Assembly: GCF_902804475.1 (NCBI RefSeq)
Contig: NZ_CADCSU010000105.1
Coordinates: 1-52,889, forward strand
Reading direction: 5' to 3'
From: Flavobacterium bizetiae
Lineage (GTDB): Bacteria; Bacteroidota; Bacteroidia; Flavobacteriales; Flavobacteriaceae
DNA length: 52,889 nt
This document shows positions 42,955 to 51,058 of the stretch, one piece after another. How positions within the stretch are numbered: the first letter of the stretch is position 1; every line of letters starts with the position of its first letter. A model generated the notes under the pieces. That model made no database searches and was not told the origin of the DNA. It was given only the letters and a program-made list of their open reading frames with translations. A program made the position numbers and the translations under genes.

Positions 42955-43204
42955 TTTTACCGCAAAGGGCGCGAAGTTTTTTCGCAAAGATTCGCAAAGG
43001 TTTTTAGCCTTGTGATGGCTTTGCCATTAAGAACGCAAAGCTTTGTGTAAATCTGTGACTGTTCAGATCTTTGTCAAAGTTTTAAACTTTGACAAAGATT
43101 TCGTAAGCAAGAAAATTTTAAAAAACCTTAGAGCCTTAGCAACTTAGAACCTCAGAGCCTAAAAGAAACCTTTGTTCCTTTGAACCTAAAAAGCCTCAGA
43201 ACCT
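42955..43204. repeat. CGCAAAG and CCTTAGAACCTCAG repeat block
   Basis: First half: CGCAAAGG, CGCGAAG, CGCAAAGATTCGCAAAGG, ACGCAAAGCTTTG, and the inverted pair CAAAGTTTTAAACTTTG. Second half (43115-43205): TTAGAGCCTTAGCAACTTAG, AACCTCAGAGCC, CCTCAGAACCTC. Same families as at 6085, 11985, 14850 and 34230. Non-coding. Confidence 0.55.
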
Positions 43205-43645
43205 CTACTTATATTTTCCCCTAACAATATCATTTGCAAAAATCTCCAGATTATAGCCCAGAGCATCATTGGTAATCATAACATTTGAGCTTTGGTAAGC
43301 GGTATCTTGTTTGTAGGTTTTTAGCAATGTTTCTAATTCTATTTCGTTATAAAACGCGAACATATTATAAACAGCATCCCTGAAGTTTTTATAATTGATT
43401 GTTTGGCTGATTTCGACAGTTTTCTGATCGTTCCATTTTTCTTTAAGGGCAGCTTCGTTTATGGTTTCTAAGCAAAAATCAATAACATAGTTTTTGTAAT
43501 GTGCAGCTTCTACAATCTTATCAATTATAATTTTGTTTTGCTGAGTGGGCATTGGAACTGTTTTGGCAGCTGTTTGAGAATTACCAATGATTGGAATAAA
43601 CAGGCATAGTAATGATACTAAAAGTTGCGTCTTTAATTTTTTCAT
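43205..43645 (-). CDS. Small exported protein of unknown function
   Basis: 146 residues with a Sec signal peptide ending near GNSQ (about 24). The mature part is helical, and FRDAVYNMFAFYNEIELETLLKTYKQDTAYQ vaguely resembles the DUF2059 pattern (a helix, then an E.L..L..FY..P.G segment), but the match is weak. Probably periplasmic. Stands alone on the minus strand; its neighbour (43873) is also exported. Confidence 0.6.
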   Translation of the reverse strand: MKKLKTQLLVSLLCLFIPIIGNSQTAAKTVPMPTQQNKIIIDKIVEAAHYKNYVIDFCLETINEAALKEKWNDQKTVEISQTINYKNFRDAVYNMFAFYNEIELETLLKTYKQDTAYQSSNVMITNDALGYNLEIFANDIVRGKYK

Positions 43646-43781
43646 AGGTTAAATAAATAATGGTTACAGCTTGTAAAAGCTGTAAATCAGGTTGATTTGG
43701 GTTTTTGAAATTGTTTTTTCGGGCAGCGCTAAAATAGTTTTTTTATGCTAAATATGGAATCGGAAATACACTTTTAAAATA

Positions 43782-43826
43782 AAAAAACTCTAATAATTTT
43801 GGCTTAAAACCAGAATTATTAGAGTT
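43782..43826 (-). terminator. Intrinsic terminator of the serine hydrolase gene
   Basis: A 17-bp stem with one G-U pair (43786-43802 with 43810-43826; AACTCTAATAATTTTGG) followed on the minus strand by a T run (43781-43787 as As on plus). It lies 47 nt after the gene ending at 43873. Confidence 0.8.
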
Positions 43827-43872
43827 GGTAAGAGAAAGATTACCGCTATTGAGCGTTCGTCTTTTTTGAGTA

Positions 43873-45324
43873 TTATTTTTTCAAAAGTCCTTCTAATGCT
43901 TTTTTGCCATCTTCATTTTTTGGATCAAGTTCTATAGATTTTTGATAGTTTGCAATGGCTAGTTTTTTGTTTCCGTCTTTTAAATAAGCTTCGCCCAAAC
44001 TATCATAGGCATTGCCTGATTTTGGATATGTTTCGGCATTTATTCTGAAAACTTCTATAGCCTCTTTTGTTTTTCCGTTTTGAAGTAATTCATATCCAAC
44101 CCGATTCATTTCTCCTTCAGCAATAGCATAAACAGGATCGTTCTTAAGTTTGTTATATGTATTTAAACCGCTCGTAACTCCTTGATCTGAGAATGCATCC
44201 AGTAATTCAAATGCTAGCGACATTTTAGGCGCTTTAAAAGACTGATTGTATAATATTGCACGAATAGACTGGCTGATTTCATTTAGTACCGTTCCGCCCG
44301 TATTATTGAGCAAAACGATGAGATTTTTATCTCCCGGAATTCGGTAAATTATAGTATTAAAACCATTTATTCCGCCTCCGTGTTCTATTACTTTTACTTT
44401 GCCTGTTGCTCCGTCAGCTTCTTCAATAAACCACCCGTAACCATAAGATCCTTTTCCGGCTTTGATATATGGAGTAAATAAAGATTCCATAGATTTCGAC
44501 GAAAGCAATTTATTCGTATAAAGTGCCTGATCCCATAAATATAAATCTTCTACAGTTGAATATAAAGAACCCGCAGCATACGGAATACTCATATCGAGAT
44601 AAGGAGCATTTCTGATTTTTTTACCTCTTTTTTCGTAACCTGCTGCTCTGTTTTTTAAAATCACTTCGCCATGGTCGTAACCTGAGTTCACCATCTTTAG
44701 CGGATCAAGAATAGTTTCCTGTAAATATTGCTCATATGATTTTCCAGAAACTTTTTCGATAATATACCCTAGTAAAAAATATCCTGAATTACTGTAATTG
44801 AATTTCTCGCCAGGCGTAAATTCAAGAGGTAAATTCGAGAATGTTTTTACGAATTCTTCAGGAGTATAAGGATTTCTGCTTTGGTCTTTAAAGAAATTAG
44901 GAAGCGAAGTATAATTTGGAATACCCGAAGTATGTGTAAGCAAATGATGTATGGTTATTTTATCGCCTGTTGCCTTTGGGTAATCGGGCAAATAAGTGGT
45001 AATAGGAACATCTAATTTTATTTTGCCTTCTTCGGCTAATTTTACAATCAGGAAAGCCGTAAATTGTTTGCTAATAGATCCTAATCTAAATTTAGTGTCC
45101 GTCTGATTCGGAATATTCCATTCCATATTGGCAGAACCAAAACCTTTTTTTAGAATTACTTTTCCGTTTTCAGCTACAAGAGCAGCGCCGTTAAATTGAC
45201 CGTATTGATTGTACTTGCCAATGAGTTCTTCAATTTGTTTTGCTTTGTCTTGCGCAAAAGAAACATTGAAGACGAAAAACAGAAGCAACACGCTAAAAAC
45301 AATTAGTTTGATTGATTTTTTCAT
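43873..45324 (-). CDS. Exported serine hydrolase (beta-lactamase class C/DD-peptidase fold) with TPR tail
   Basis: 483 residues. Signal peptide ends near SFAQ (about 25); the ATG at 45324 (MKKSIKLIVF) is used, not a GTG at 45390. The S12 catalytic motifs are S83-x2-K86 (GSISKQFTA), YSN in KFNYSNSGYFLLG, and HGG in EHGGGINGF. After the hydrolase domain, about 385-480 is a TPR-like helical tail (AYDSLGEAYLKDGNKKLAIANYQKSIELDP). Substrate unknown; peptidoglycan peptide or ester hydrolysis are possible, and drug resistance is not implied. Confidence 0.88.
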   Translation of the reverse strand: MKKSIKLIVFSVLLLFFVFNVSFAQDKAKQIEELIGKYNQYGQFNGAALVAENGKVILKKGFGSANMEWNIPNQTDTKFRLGSISKQFTAFLIVKLAEEGKIKLDVPITTYLPDYPKATGDKITIHHLLTHTSGIPNYTSLPNFFKDQSRNPYTPEEFVKTFSNLPLEFTPGEKFNYSNSGYFLLGYIIEKVSGKSYEQYLQETILDPLKMVNSGYDHGEVILKNRAAGYEKRGKKIRNAPYLDMSIPYAAGSLYSTVEDLYLWDQALYTNKLLSSKSMESLFTPYIKAGKGSYGYGWFIEEADGATGKVKVIEHGGGINGFNTIIYRIPGDKNLIVLLNNTGGTVLNEISQSIRAILYNQSFKAPKMSLAFELLDAFSDQGVTSGLNTYNKLKNDPVYAIAEGEMNRVGYELLQNGKTKEAIEVFRINAETYPKSGNAYDSLGEAYLKDGNKKLAIANYQKSIELDPKNEDGKKALEGLLKK

Positions 45325-45504
45325 AATGATGGATGAGTTAATTATGGTTAATGATCGATTTTGATTGATGATTGAAACTTTAATAATCACAGAGGATTAC
45401 GATGACGTCTTTTGGTTAGACGACTGTTTTTGTATTAGGTTTCAGTATAAATCAAAATTTTTCATTTTTTCCAGAATTATGAAAATTAGAGCACAGACCA
45501 AAAA

Positions 45505-46005
45505 TTACTTTTTGATAGGTCTATGCTCATAACTAACAATTCTTTTTAATTTCCAATCCTTGTCTTTTCGTTCCCAGATATGAATAAATTTTCCGGTTCC
45601 TTCAGGTTTTCCATCCACATAAAAAGTATGATCGCCTATTTGTACAGCACCAAAATCACCTAATTTGTCAATGATACAAGAATTTAATTTTCGGGTTAGT
45701 TTTTCAGGTCGGCTGCATTTTGAATCTAGTGATTTTATTTCATTTTCTTTTGAAACATTCAAACCAAAACGGTCGTCATAAAACTCGACATCATCGGCTA
45801 TTATTTTTTTAAACTGTGAGGCATCACATTGGTTAAAAGCAACATCAAAAAGTAAACTATCCATTTTAAGAATTTCATTTCTGAGAACATCAGTCTTTAA
45901 AACTTCGCTATTAGTCTGGGCTACGGCTTGTTTGCTTAGAAAAAGAATAAAAAGCATTATTACATTTACCATGGGATTGATCGTTGTGTCTTTATTAGTT
46001 GCCAT
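45505..46005 (-). CDS. Exported NTF2-like (DUF4440) protein
   Basis: 166 residues from the ATG at 46005 (MATNKD); starts at 45972 or further in (MVNVIMLF..) are also possible and would give a more typical signal peptide ending near AVAQ. The domain, from MDSLLFDVAFNQCDASQFKKIIADDVEFYDD to WKLKRIVSYEHRP, is clearly homologous to residues 40-170 of the gene just upstream. The upstream stop is 1 nt from the start, so the two are one operon. Role unknown; the NTF2-like pocket may bind a small ligand. Confidence 0.75.
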   Translation of the reverse strand: MATNKDTTINPMVNVIMLFILFLSKQAVAQTNSEVLKTDVLRNEILKMDSLLFDVAFNQCDASQFKKIIADDVEFYDDRFGLNVSKENEIKSLDSKCSRPEKLTRKLNSCIIDKLGDFGAVQIGDHTFYVDGKPEGTGKFIHIWERKDKDWKLKRIVSYEHRPIKK

Positions 46006-46006
46006 T

Positions 46007-47515
46007 TTACTTCGTTTCAATTTCAATTATTTTCTTTCCGTTCTCTCCCAAATAATGGTTTACTATCTTTTCGTAGATTTTGTAACCATCGTCAACATTA
46101 GTAAAAATAATCAGCCCTTGTTTTGTTTTTGGTAATAGTAAAACAATGGTTTGAACGCCTTGATCTGCTCCGCCATGTGATAGCGCATAATTGTCGTTTC
46201 CTAAATCGTATATTTCGAAACCAAGTCCAAAATATTTATTTTTCTTCGTCTCGACCTGATGCGAAATCATATCATCAAATACTTTTTTACTTAAGCCATC
46301 GCTATTCATTACGCTGCATAAAAATGTTCCGTAATCTTGCACTGTTGTTAATAAATCATCGGCAGCATTTGCGGTTTTATTTTTAGTAGGTTCGTAAGCA
46401 TTTCCTTTATTGTCATATCCAATTGCTAATCTTGAAACATCGGTAATATCATTCCAGACAAATTTCGTATCCGTCATTTTTAGCGGTTTAAAAATCAATT
46501 CATCGGCTAATTGTGGTAATGTTTTGTTGAATTTCTTTTCCAGCGCTTTTCTCAAATATTCAAGTCCTTCTCCTGAATATTGATATTTTGTTCCGGGTTT
46601 AAATTTAAAATCAAGTTTACCGGATTCGTTCATAAATCTCCAGTTTGGGAAACCGGTTTGATGACTTAAAATAATTCTTGCCGTTAAAAGTTTAGTATTA
46701 GCATCTTTTGCAATATCCGGATCTGTCCAGTATTTATATAAAGGTTCGTCTAAATTCAGTTTTCCTGCACTTGCGAGTTTCAAAGCTACCATTGCCGTTA
46801 CAGGTTTGGTTAACGAAGCAACATTCCAAATGGTGTTGTAAGGTGCTGTAACTCCTTTTTTAAGTTCGCCAAATACTTTTATTTGCTGCAATTTTCCGTT
46901 ATTGATAATGCCAAGTCCAAGAGCTGGAACGTTATTTTGCTGTAACCATTTTTCAATTTCAGAATCATTATCAAAAATACTTGATTTCGTTCCTGCGGTA
47001 TTGGTCTCCTGATGATCGTAACTAAAGGATCGTCTTAGTTTCCAGATTCCGTTTTCTAAAATCCAGACATGAGTAAATCTTGCCGTGCTGCCAAATTTGT
47101 CTTTTCCTTCCGGCGTAGATTCAAAAAACTGATGAATTCCAATTTGCAACGCGCCATATAAAACGCCATTTTTAGACAACGGATAAATTTCGGTGCTGCC
47201 TGGTACCAAATCTCTTCGCGCTTGATAGGTTTTGGTTGAACTGCATAAACCTTTTCTAATGTTTTTTAGAAATAAAGTTCTGTCTTGAATACTGTCTTTG
47301 TCATGATAGAATTCGAAATTGTTGCTTAGTAAATTTTCGAATTGTGATACATCGCAGGTATTAAACCCGATGTTAAACAAAAGACTGTCTTTTGACATAA
47401 TGGCTTTGTACAGTTTAGAGTTTTTTTCTTCCTGAGAAAATCCAATATGGAATTGGAGCAGCAGTATTCCAACTAAAATTACTTTTAACTGGAAAAATGA
47501 TTTGTTGATTTTCAT
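46007..47515 (-). CDS. NTF2-like domain fused to a serine hydrolase
   Basis: 502 residues. Signal peptide ends near GFSQ (about 28). An NTF2-like/DUF4440 domain covers about 37-170 (SKDSLLFNIGFNTCDVSQFENLL to WKLRRSFSYDH). A beta-lactamase-fold hydrolase follows (185-490) with S234-L-T-K237 (VASLTKPVTA), the Tyr motif as YSG (YQYSGEGLEYL, not the usual Y-x-N) and HGG in SHGGADQG. The downstream gene encodes a free copy of the first domain. The AraC regulator upstream on the same strand may control the pair. Confidence 0.85.
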   Translation of the reverse strand: MKINKSFFQLKVILVGILLLQFHIGFSQEEKNSKLYKAIMSKDSLLFNIGFNTCDVSQFENLLSNNFEFYHDKDSIQDRTLFLKNIRKGLCSSTKTYQARRDLVPGSTEIYPLSKNGVLYGALQIGIHQFFESTPEGKDKFGSTARFTHVWILENGIWKLRRSFSYDHQETNTAGTKSSIFDNDSEIEKWLQQNNVPALGLGIINNGKLQQIKVFGELKKGVTAPYNTIWNVASLTKPVTAMVALKLASAGKLNLDEPLYKYWTDPDIAKDANTKLLTARIILSHQTGFPNWRFMNESGKLDFKFKPGTKYQYSGEGLEYLRKALEKKFNKTLPQLADELIFKPLKMTDTKFVWNDITDVSRLAIGYDNKGNAYEPTKNKTANAADDLLTTVQDYGTFLCSVMNSDGLSKKVFDDMISHQVETKKNKYFGLGFEIYDLGNDNYALSHGGADQGVQTIVLLLPKTKQGLIIFTNVDDGYKIYEKIVNHYLGENGKKIIEIETK

Positions 47516-47592
47516 TTTTGATTAATTTGATTGATTGATGATTTTGCAATAGTACAGCAAATAGTAACGACAAAATTGTACAAATGCGAATA

Positions 47593-48399
47593 TTATCTTT
47601 TTTTAGAAAGAAAATAAGAATCAGAATTGAACATTTTTGGAGTGGTCTTCGTCACATCTTTAAACTTTTTTATAAAATGCGACTGGTCAAAATATTTATT
47701 ATAAAGCGCAACATCCGTCAGTTTTAATTTTTCTAAATCAGAATGTACCATTTGGTCTACAGATTTTCTGAATTTTAAAATCTGAATATAATTTTTGATC
47801 GTAAGTCCGGTTGCAATTTTGAATTTAATTTGAAGCGATCTTTGCGAAGAATTTAATGTTTTTCCAATTTCCGAAACCGTGATTTCTTCATGGTGAAGTT
47901 TAATGAGTTCGCAGATTTTTTCAACTATGGTTTTAGTAGTATTTAAAACATTTAAATCTTCAAAATAAGAATTAATGGTGTTTAATAATGGCGAAATATC
48001 ACTGTTTAAACCAACTTCGATTTTGTTTTGAAAAGGCAATTCGGCATCATCAATTTTGATAATGGCATCTGAAAAATTATTCAAATCATATTTTGGAAAA
48101 AACGAAAGTGTCCAGCTATGCAATTGAATAATGGTAACTTTAGTTTTAGGCTGAATATTAACCAAAACTTTATTAGTCATTTGCGAACAAAAGTAAAAAC
48201 CTTCATTCATTGTGTATTTATTTTTGCTTGTATGAACTTCTATGGCATTTCCACTAACAATTGCCAGATTAAAACAACCATTGGGTAAAACAAGTTTATT
48301 CTCGATCAGGCTTTCGCCGATGCTGTTATCGAGACACCAAATTTTATTGACGAACCTTTCAGTTTTCGGACTTACGTAATGTTCGGAGTAGAGGTTCAT
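47593..48399 (-). CDS. AraC family transcriptional regulator
   Basis: 268 residues. The C-terminal part (about 165-260) is a double helix-turn-helix: EITVSEIGKTLNSSQRSLQIKFKIATGLTIKNYIQILKFRKSVDQM, then LTDVALYNKYFDQSHFIKKFKDVTKTTPKMF. The N-terminal sensor starts SEHYVSPKTERFVNKIWCLDN and LPNGCFNLAIV, typical of the group with an N-terminal domain of the DUF6597 type. It probably regulates the adjacent hydrolase operon (77 nt downstream, same strand). Inducer unknown. Confidence 0.88.
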   Translation of the reverse strand: MNLYSEHYVSPKTERFVNKIWCLDNSIGESLIENKLVLPNGCFNLAIVSGNAIEVHTSKNKYTMNEGFYFCSQMTNKVLVNIQPKTKVTIIQLHSWTLSFFPKYDLNNFSDAIIKIDDAELPFQNKIEVGLNSDISPLLNTINSYFEDLNVLNTTKTIVEKICELIKLHHEEITVSEIGKTLNSSQRSLQIKFKIATGLTIKNYIQILKFRKSVDQMVHSDLEKLKLTDVALYNKYFDQSHFIKKFKDVTKTTPKMFNSDSYFLSKKR

Positions 48400-48437
48400 T
48401 TTGAGTATAGTGTTTGCTTATTAAGCTTTTATTGTAG

Positions 48438-49109
48438 TTAAAATAATTTTGCTTCTCGGGTTAATTTCGTTTTGTCTAAATCAAATTGATTACTAAACCA
48501 ATCAATTAATACATTTTCTATTTCGTTTTTATTAAAGGTGTTTTGGTTTCTTCTTGATTCGAGGTAATTCTTTCTGGTCATTTTTTTAACTATTTCTCTG
48601 ATAGTTTTTAGACTTAACTCGGTTCCATTCTCGTGTGAGATTTTAAATCCGGTTATAGAAATCAAGATACCTAACAATCCGATTGGCAAAATAAAAAAAA
48701 GAGCAACAAAAGATATGGTGAATAAAGCAGAAAAGATTATAGATAACCAATGGTGAGGGCGTAAAATATTTAGTTTAAAACCCAAATAAGTTTCTAGTTT
48801 TTTAATATCTGTAATTCTTGTTTTGCGTGGGAAAAGATCAGTAAGTGGCTGATTTAAGGTTATGGTTCTTTTTTCAATATTTAAAATAATTGCAATTGCT
48901 TCACGAAGTTTATAAAAGGCTTGTTGATTAGTGCAATTACTGCAATTTTCAAGTTCTATTTTATTTGTAATATAATCGCAAAGTTGGCCAAATTTTGTAA
49001 TATGAATTAATTCATTATTCAAAAAGTGAACCTTAAAGGACTTCTCAATTTCTTCAAGAAAACATTCGATTTCTTCTATGTCAATATTTGATAATTCACA
49101 ATCTTTCAT
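48438..49109 (-). CDS. Membrane protein of unknown function with acyl-carrier-like ends
   Basis: 223 residues. The N-terminal 50 residues (IDIEEIECFLEEIEKSFKVHFLNNELIHITKFGQLCDYITNKI) follow the helix pattern of acyl carrier proteins, but the phosphopantetheine Ser is not evident. A middle region with CSNC (C56, C59) and a FPRKTRITDIKKLETYLGF segment leads to two membrane helices (about 117-135 and 139-155). The last 35 residues (EIENVLIDWFSNQFDLDKTKLTREAKLF) again resemble an ACP helix 1 and loop. I do not recognise a named family; similar proteins occur in Flavobacterium. Confidence 0.6.
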   Translation of the reverse strand: MKDCELSNIDIEEIECFLEEIEKSFKVHFLNNELIHITKFGQLCDYITNKIELENCSNCTNQQAFYKLREAIAIILNIEKRTITLNQPLTDLFPRKTRITDIKKLETYLGFKLNILRPHHWLSIIFSALFTISFVALFFILPIGLLGILISITGFKISHENGTELSLKTIREIVKKMTRKNYLESRRNQNTFNKNEIENVLIDWFSNQFDLDKTKLTREAKLF

Positions 49110-49520
49110 AAGATTAACGGTTTTCTTTTATCCAACGAAAATACAAATTAAAAACTTTGCAACTGTGCGTTTCTTTAGATTATATATTCTAGTGAAAATT
49201 GACTTTTCGATATTTCTAATAAATCATTAAAAACCAGAATTTGTTATGAAAACGAGACTTGCATGAGGGATTACTTCACATTATTTTATTGTCAGCGGAG
49301 TTCAGTGAATTGCATTTGAGGCGGTATCTCCCGATTTAGAAAAACAAGGCTTTTTAGCCGTAGTTTTTGTTAATTGGGAATAAAGCCGAAAGCCCGACCC
49401 GCTTTTTTCGGCGGGTCATGCCCAAATAATTATCACGAATTAGTCTAAATATTTGTTTTATTTTAAAGCTGTTGTGTATTTATTACTTATTTTTACGATC
49501 TTATATTTAGATTTTTCTTG
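49110..49520. other. Gene-free spacer with a GC hairpin, possibly a decayed element
   Basis: About 49255-49430 is more GC-rich and structured than its surroundings: GCATGAGGGATTAC, GGCGGTATCTCCCG, then GACCCGC (49396-49402) pairing with GCGGGTC (49411-49417) around TTTTTTCG, inside AGCCCGACCCGC..GCGGGTCATGCCC. Short open frames here are interrupted. It could be a decayed structured RNA or repeat; no named family is recognised. A near -7 box TATATTTA lies at 49502-49509, just before the kynurenine monooxygenase start. Confidence 0.4.
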
Positions 49521-50864
49521 ATGCAAACTCCACTAAAAATTGCTGTTGTAGGTTCTGGATTGGTAGGATCACTATTGGCAATTTATCTCAAAAAAGCAGG
49601 TCACACCGTTCATGTTTATGATCGTAGTCCTGATATTCGCAAAATTAATTTTTCGGGTCGTTCTATCAATTTGGCCATGTCTAATCGTGGATGGAAAGCG
49701 CTTGATGGCGTTGGCGTTGGCGATTCGGTTCGTGAAATCGCGATTCCGATGGACAAACGCGCCATTCATTTGGTCGATAAACTCAATTTTCAGAACTACG
49801 GGCAGGAAGGCGAATCGATTTATTCGATTTCGCGCGGAACGCTGAACAGGAAAATGATCGACCTCGCGGAACAAGCTGGTGCCGAATTTTATTTTGACCA
49901 AAAAATCTGGGATGTTACGCTAAGTGATGCGACTTTGCATATTGGCGAAACCGAAAGAGGCGAGTGGGAGGAGATAAAATATGATATGGTTTTTGGTGCC
50001 GATGGTGCTTTTTCGAGAATTCGTCATAGAATGCAACGCCAGAGTATGTTTAATTATTCGCAGGAATTTTTGAACATGGGATATAAGGAATTGAATATTC
50101 CAGCAAATGCTGATGCGACTCATAAACTGGATAAGAATTCTTTTCATATCTGGCCTCGTGGAGAATATATGCTAATTGCGCTTCCTAATCTTGATGGAAG
50201 TTTTACGTGTACTTTATTTATGCCTTTCGAGGGTGAAAATTCGTTTGCAAGTCTTACTGATCGTAAAATGGTTGAGGATTTTTTTGAGAAAAACTTCCCG
50301 GATTCGATTGAAGTGATTCCGAAATTGGCTGAAGATTTCTTTAAAAATCCAACGAGTACTTTGGTAACCATGAAATGTTTCCCCTGGACTTATGAAGATA
50401 AAATTGCTTTAATTGGTGATGCTTGTCATGCCATTGTTCCGTTTTACGGACAAGGTATGAATGCGGGATTTGAAGATATCACGGTTTTATATGAAATGAT
50501 TGAGCAATATGGTGATAACTGGAAGAAGATTTTCTCTGAGTATCAAATTTCCCGTAAGCCAAATGCTGATGCGATTGCGGAACTTTCGTATAGAAATTTC
50601 ATGGAAATGAGTACAAAAACGGCTGATGAAAAATTCTTGCTGCAAAAGAAAATAGAAAAAGCATTCTCTGATAAACATCCTGACAAATGGATTCCGCTTT
50701 ATAGTCGTGTTACCTTTAGTGATCGCCCGTATGCCGAGGCTTTGGCTATTGGTGATTTCCAGAACGGAATTATGGAAGAGGTTTTAAGAACAGAGAATAT
50801 CGAAAATATCTGGAACACGCCCGAAATCGAAAATAAGATTTTGGAGTTGTTAGAAAATTCATAG
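49521..50864 (+). CDS. kmo: Kynurenine 3-monooxygenase
   Basis: 447 residues. Group A flavoprotein hydroxylase: IAVVGSGLVGSLLAIYL (G11-x-G13-x2-G16), GRSINLAMSNRGWKALDGVG, the DG motif in MVFGADGAFSRIR, and GDACHAIVPFYGQGMNAGFED (about 299-319), whose PFYGQGMNAGFED ending is specific to kynurenine monooxygenases. Residues 400-447 are the usual C-terminal helices, here with no long membrane anchor. It hydroxylates kynurenine with NADPH and O2, feeding kynureninase (34450) for quinolinate/NAD synthesis or tryptophan catabolism. The ATG at 49521 follows an in-frame TTG. Confidence 0.94.
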   Translation: MQTPLKIAVVGSGLVGSLLAIYLKKAGHTVHVYDRSPDIRKINFSGRSINLAMSNRGWKALDGVGVGDSVREIAIPMDKRAIHLVDKLNFQNYGQEGESIYSISRGTLNRKMIDLAEQAGAEFYFDQKIWDVTLSDATLHIGETERGEWEEIKYDMVFGADGAFSRIRHRMQRQSMFNYSQEFLNMGYKELNIPANADATHKLDKNSFHIWPRGEYMLIALPNLDGSFTCTLFMPFEGENSFASLTDRKMVEDFFEKNFPDSIEVIPKLAEDFFKNPTSTLVTMKCFPWTYEDKIALIGDACHAIVPFYGQGMNAGFEDITVLYEMIEQYGDNWKKIFSEYQISRKPNADAIAELSYRNFMEMSTKTADEKFLLQKKIEKAFSDKHPDKWIPLYSRVTFSDRPYAEALAIGDFQNGIMEEVLRTENIENIWNTPEIENKILELLENS

Positions 50865-50870
50865 TTTTTT

Positions 50871-51045
50871 GAACCATATAAGTTTTATAAGTTCATTTAA
50901 TTTATAAATAGTAAACCCGACAGATTTTTGAAATGTGTCGGATTTTATTTGTTTGACAATAAGACGTTTAAACGAAAATAGCGATATAAGTTTGTTTAAT
51001 TTATGCGCAAAACATTATATTGACTTAAATAACTTATATGGTTTA
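50871..51045. repeat. Dispersed inverted-repeat element, copy D
   Basis: The left arm (50871-50893, GAACCATATAAGTTTTATAA..) begins 7 nt after the kmo stop. The right end carries a nested unit like copy A: GATATAAGTTTG..ATGCGCAA (51003-51010)..AACATTATAT..AATAACTTATATGG, ending at 51045, 14 nt before the stop of the convergent HerA-like gene. The interior holds a decayed version of the ACCCGACAGATTT terminator (50913-50945), with two mismatches in its stem. Confidence 0.75.
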
Positions 51046-51058
51046 AATTTTATTTAGA

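Noticed and set aside
43873..47515. Beta-lactamase antibiotic resistance genes
   Set aside because: The SxxK, Y and HGG motifs define the broad S12 hydrolase fold; the TPR and NTF2-like fusions point to other substrates, and nothing indicates drug resistance.
4364..51045. Insertion sequence copies bounded by the 23-bp inverted repeats
   Set aside because: No transposase frame lies between any pair of arms, and no clear target duplication is seen; called dispersed repeats instead.
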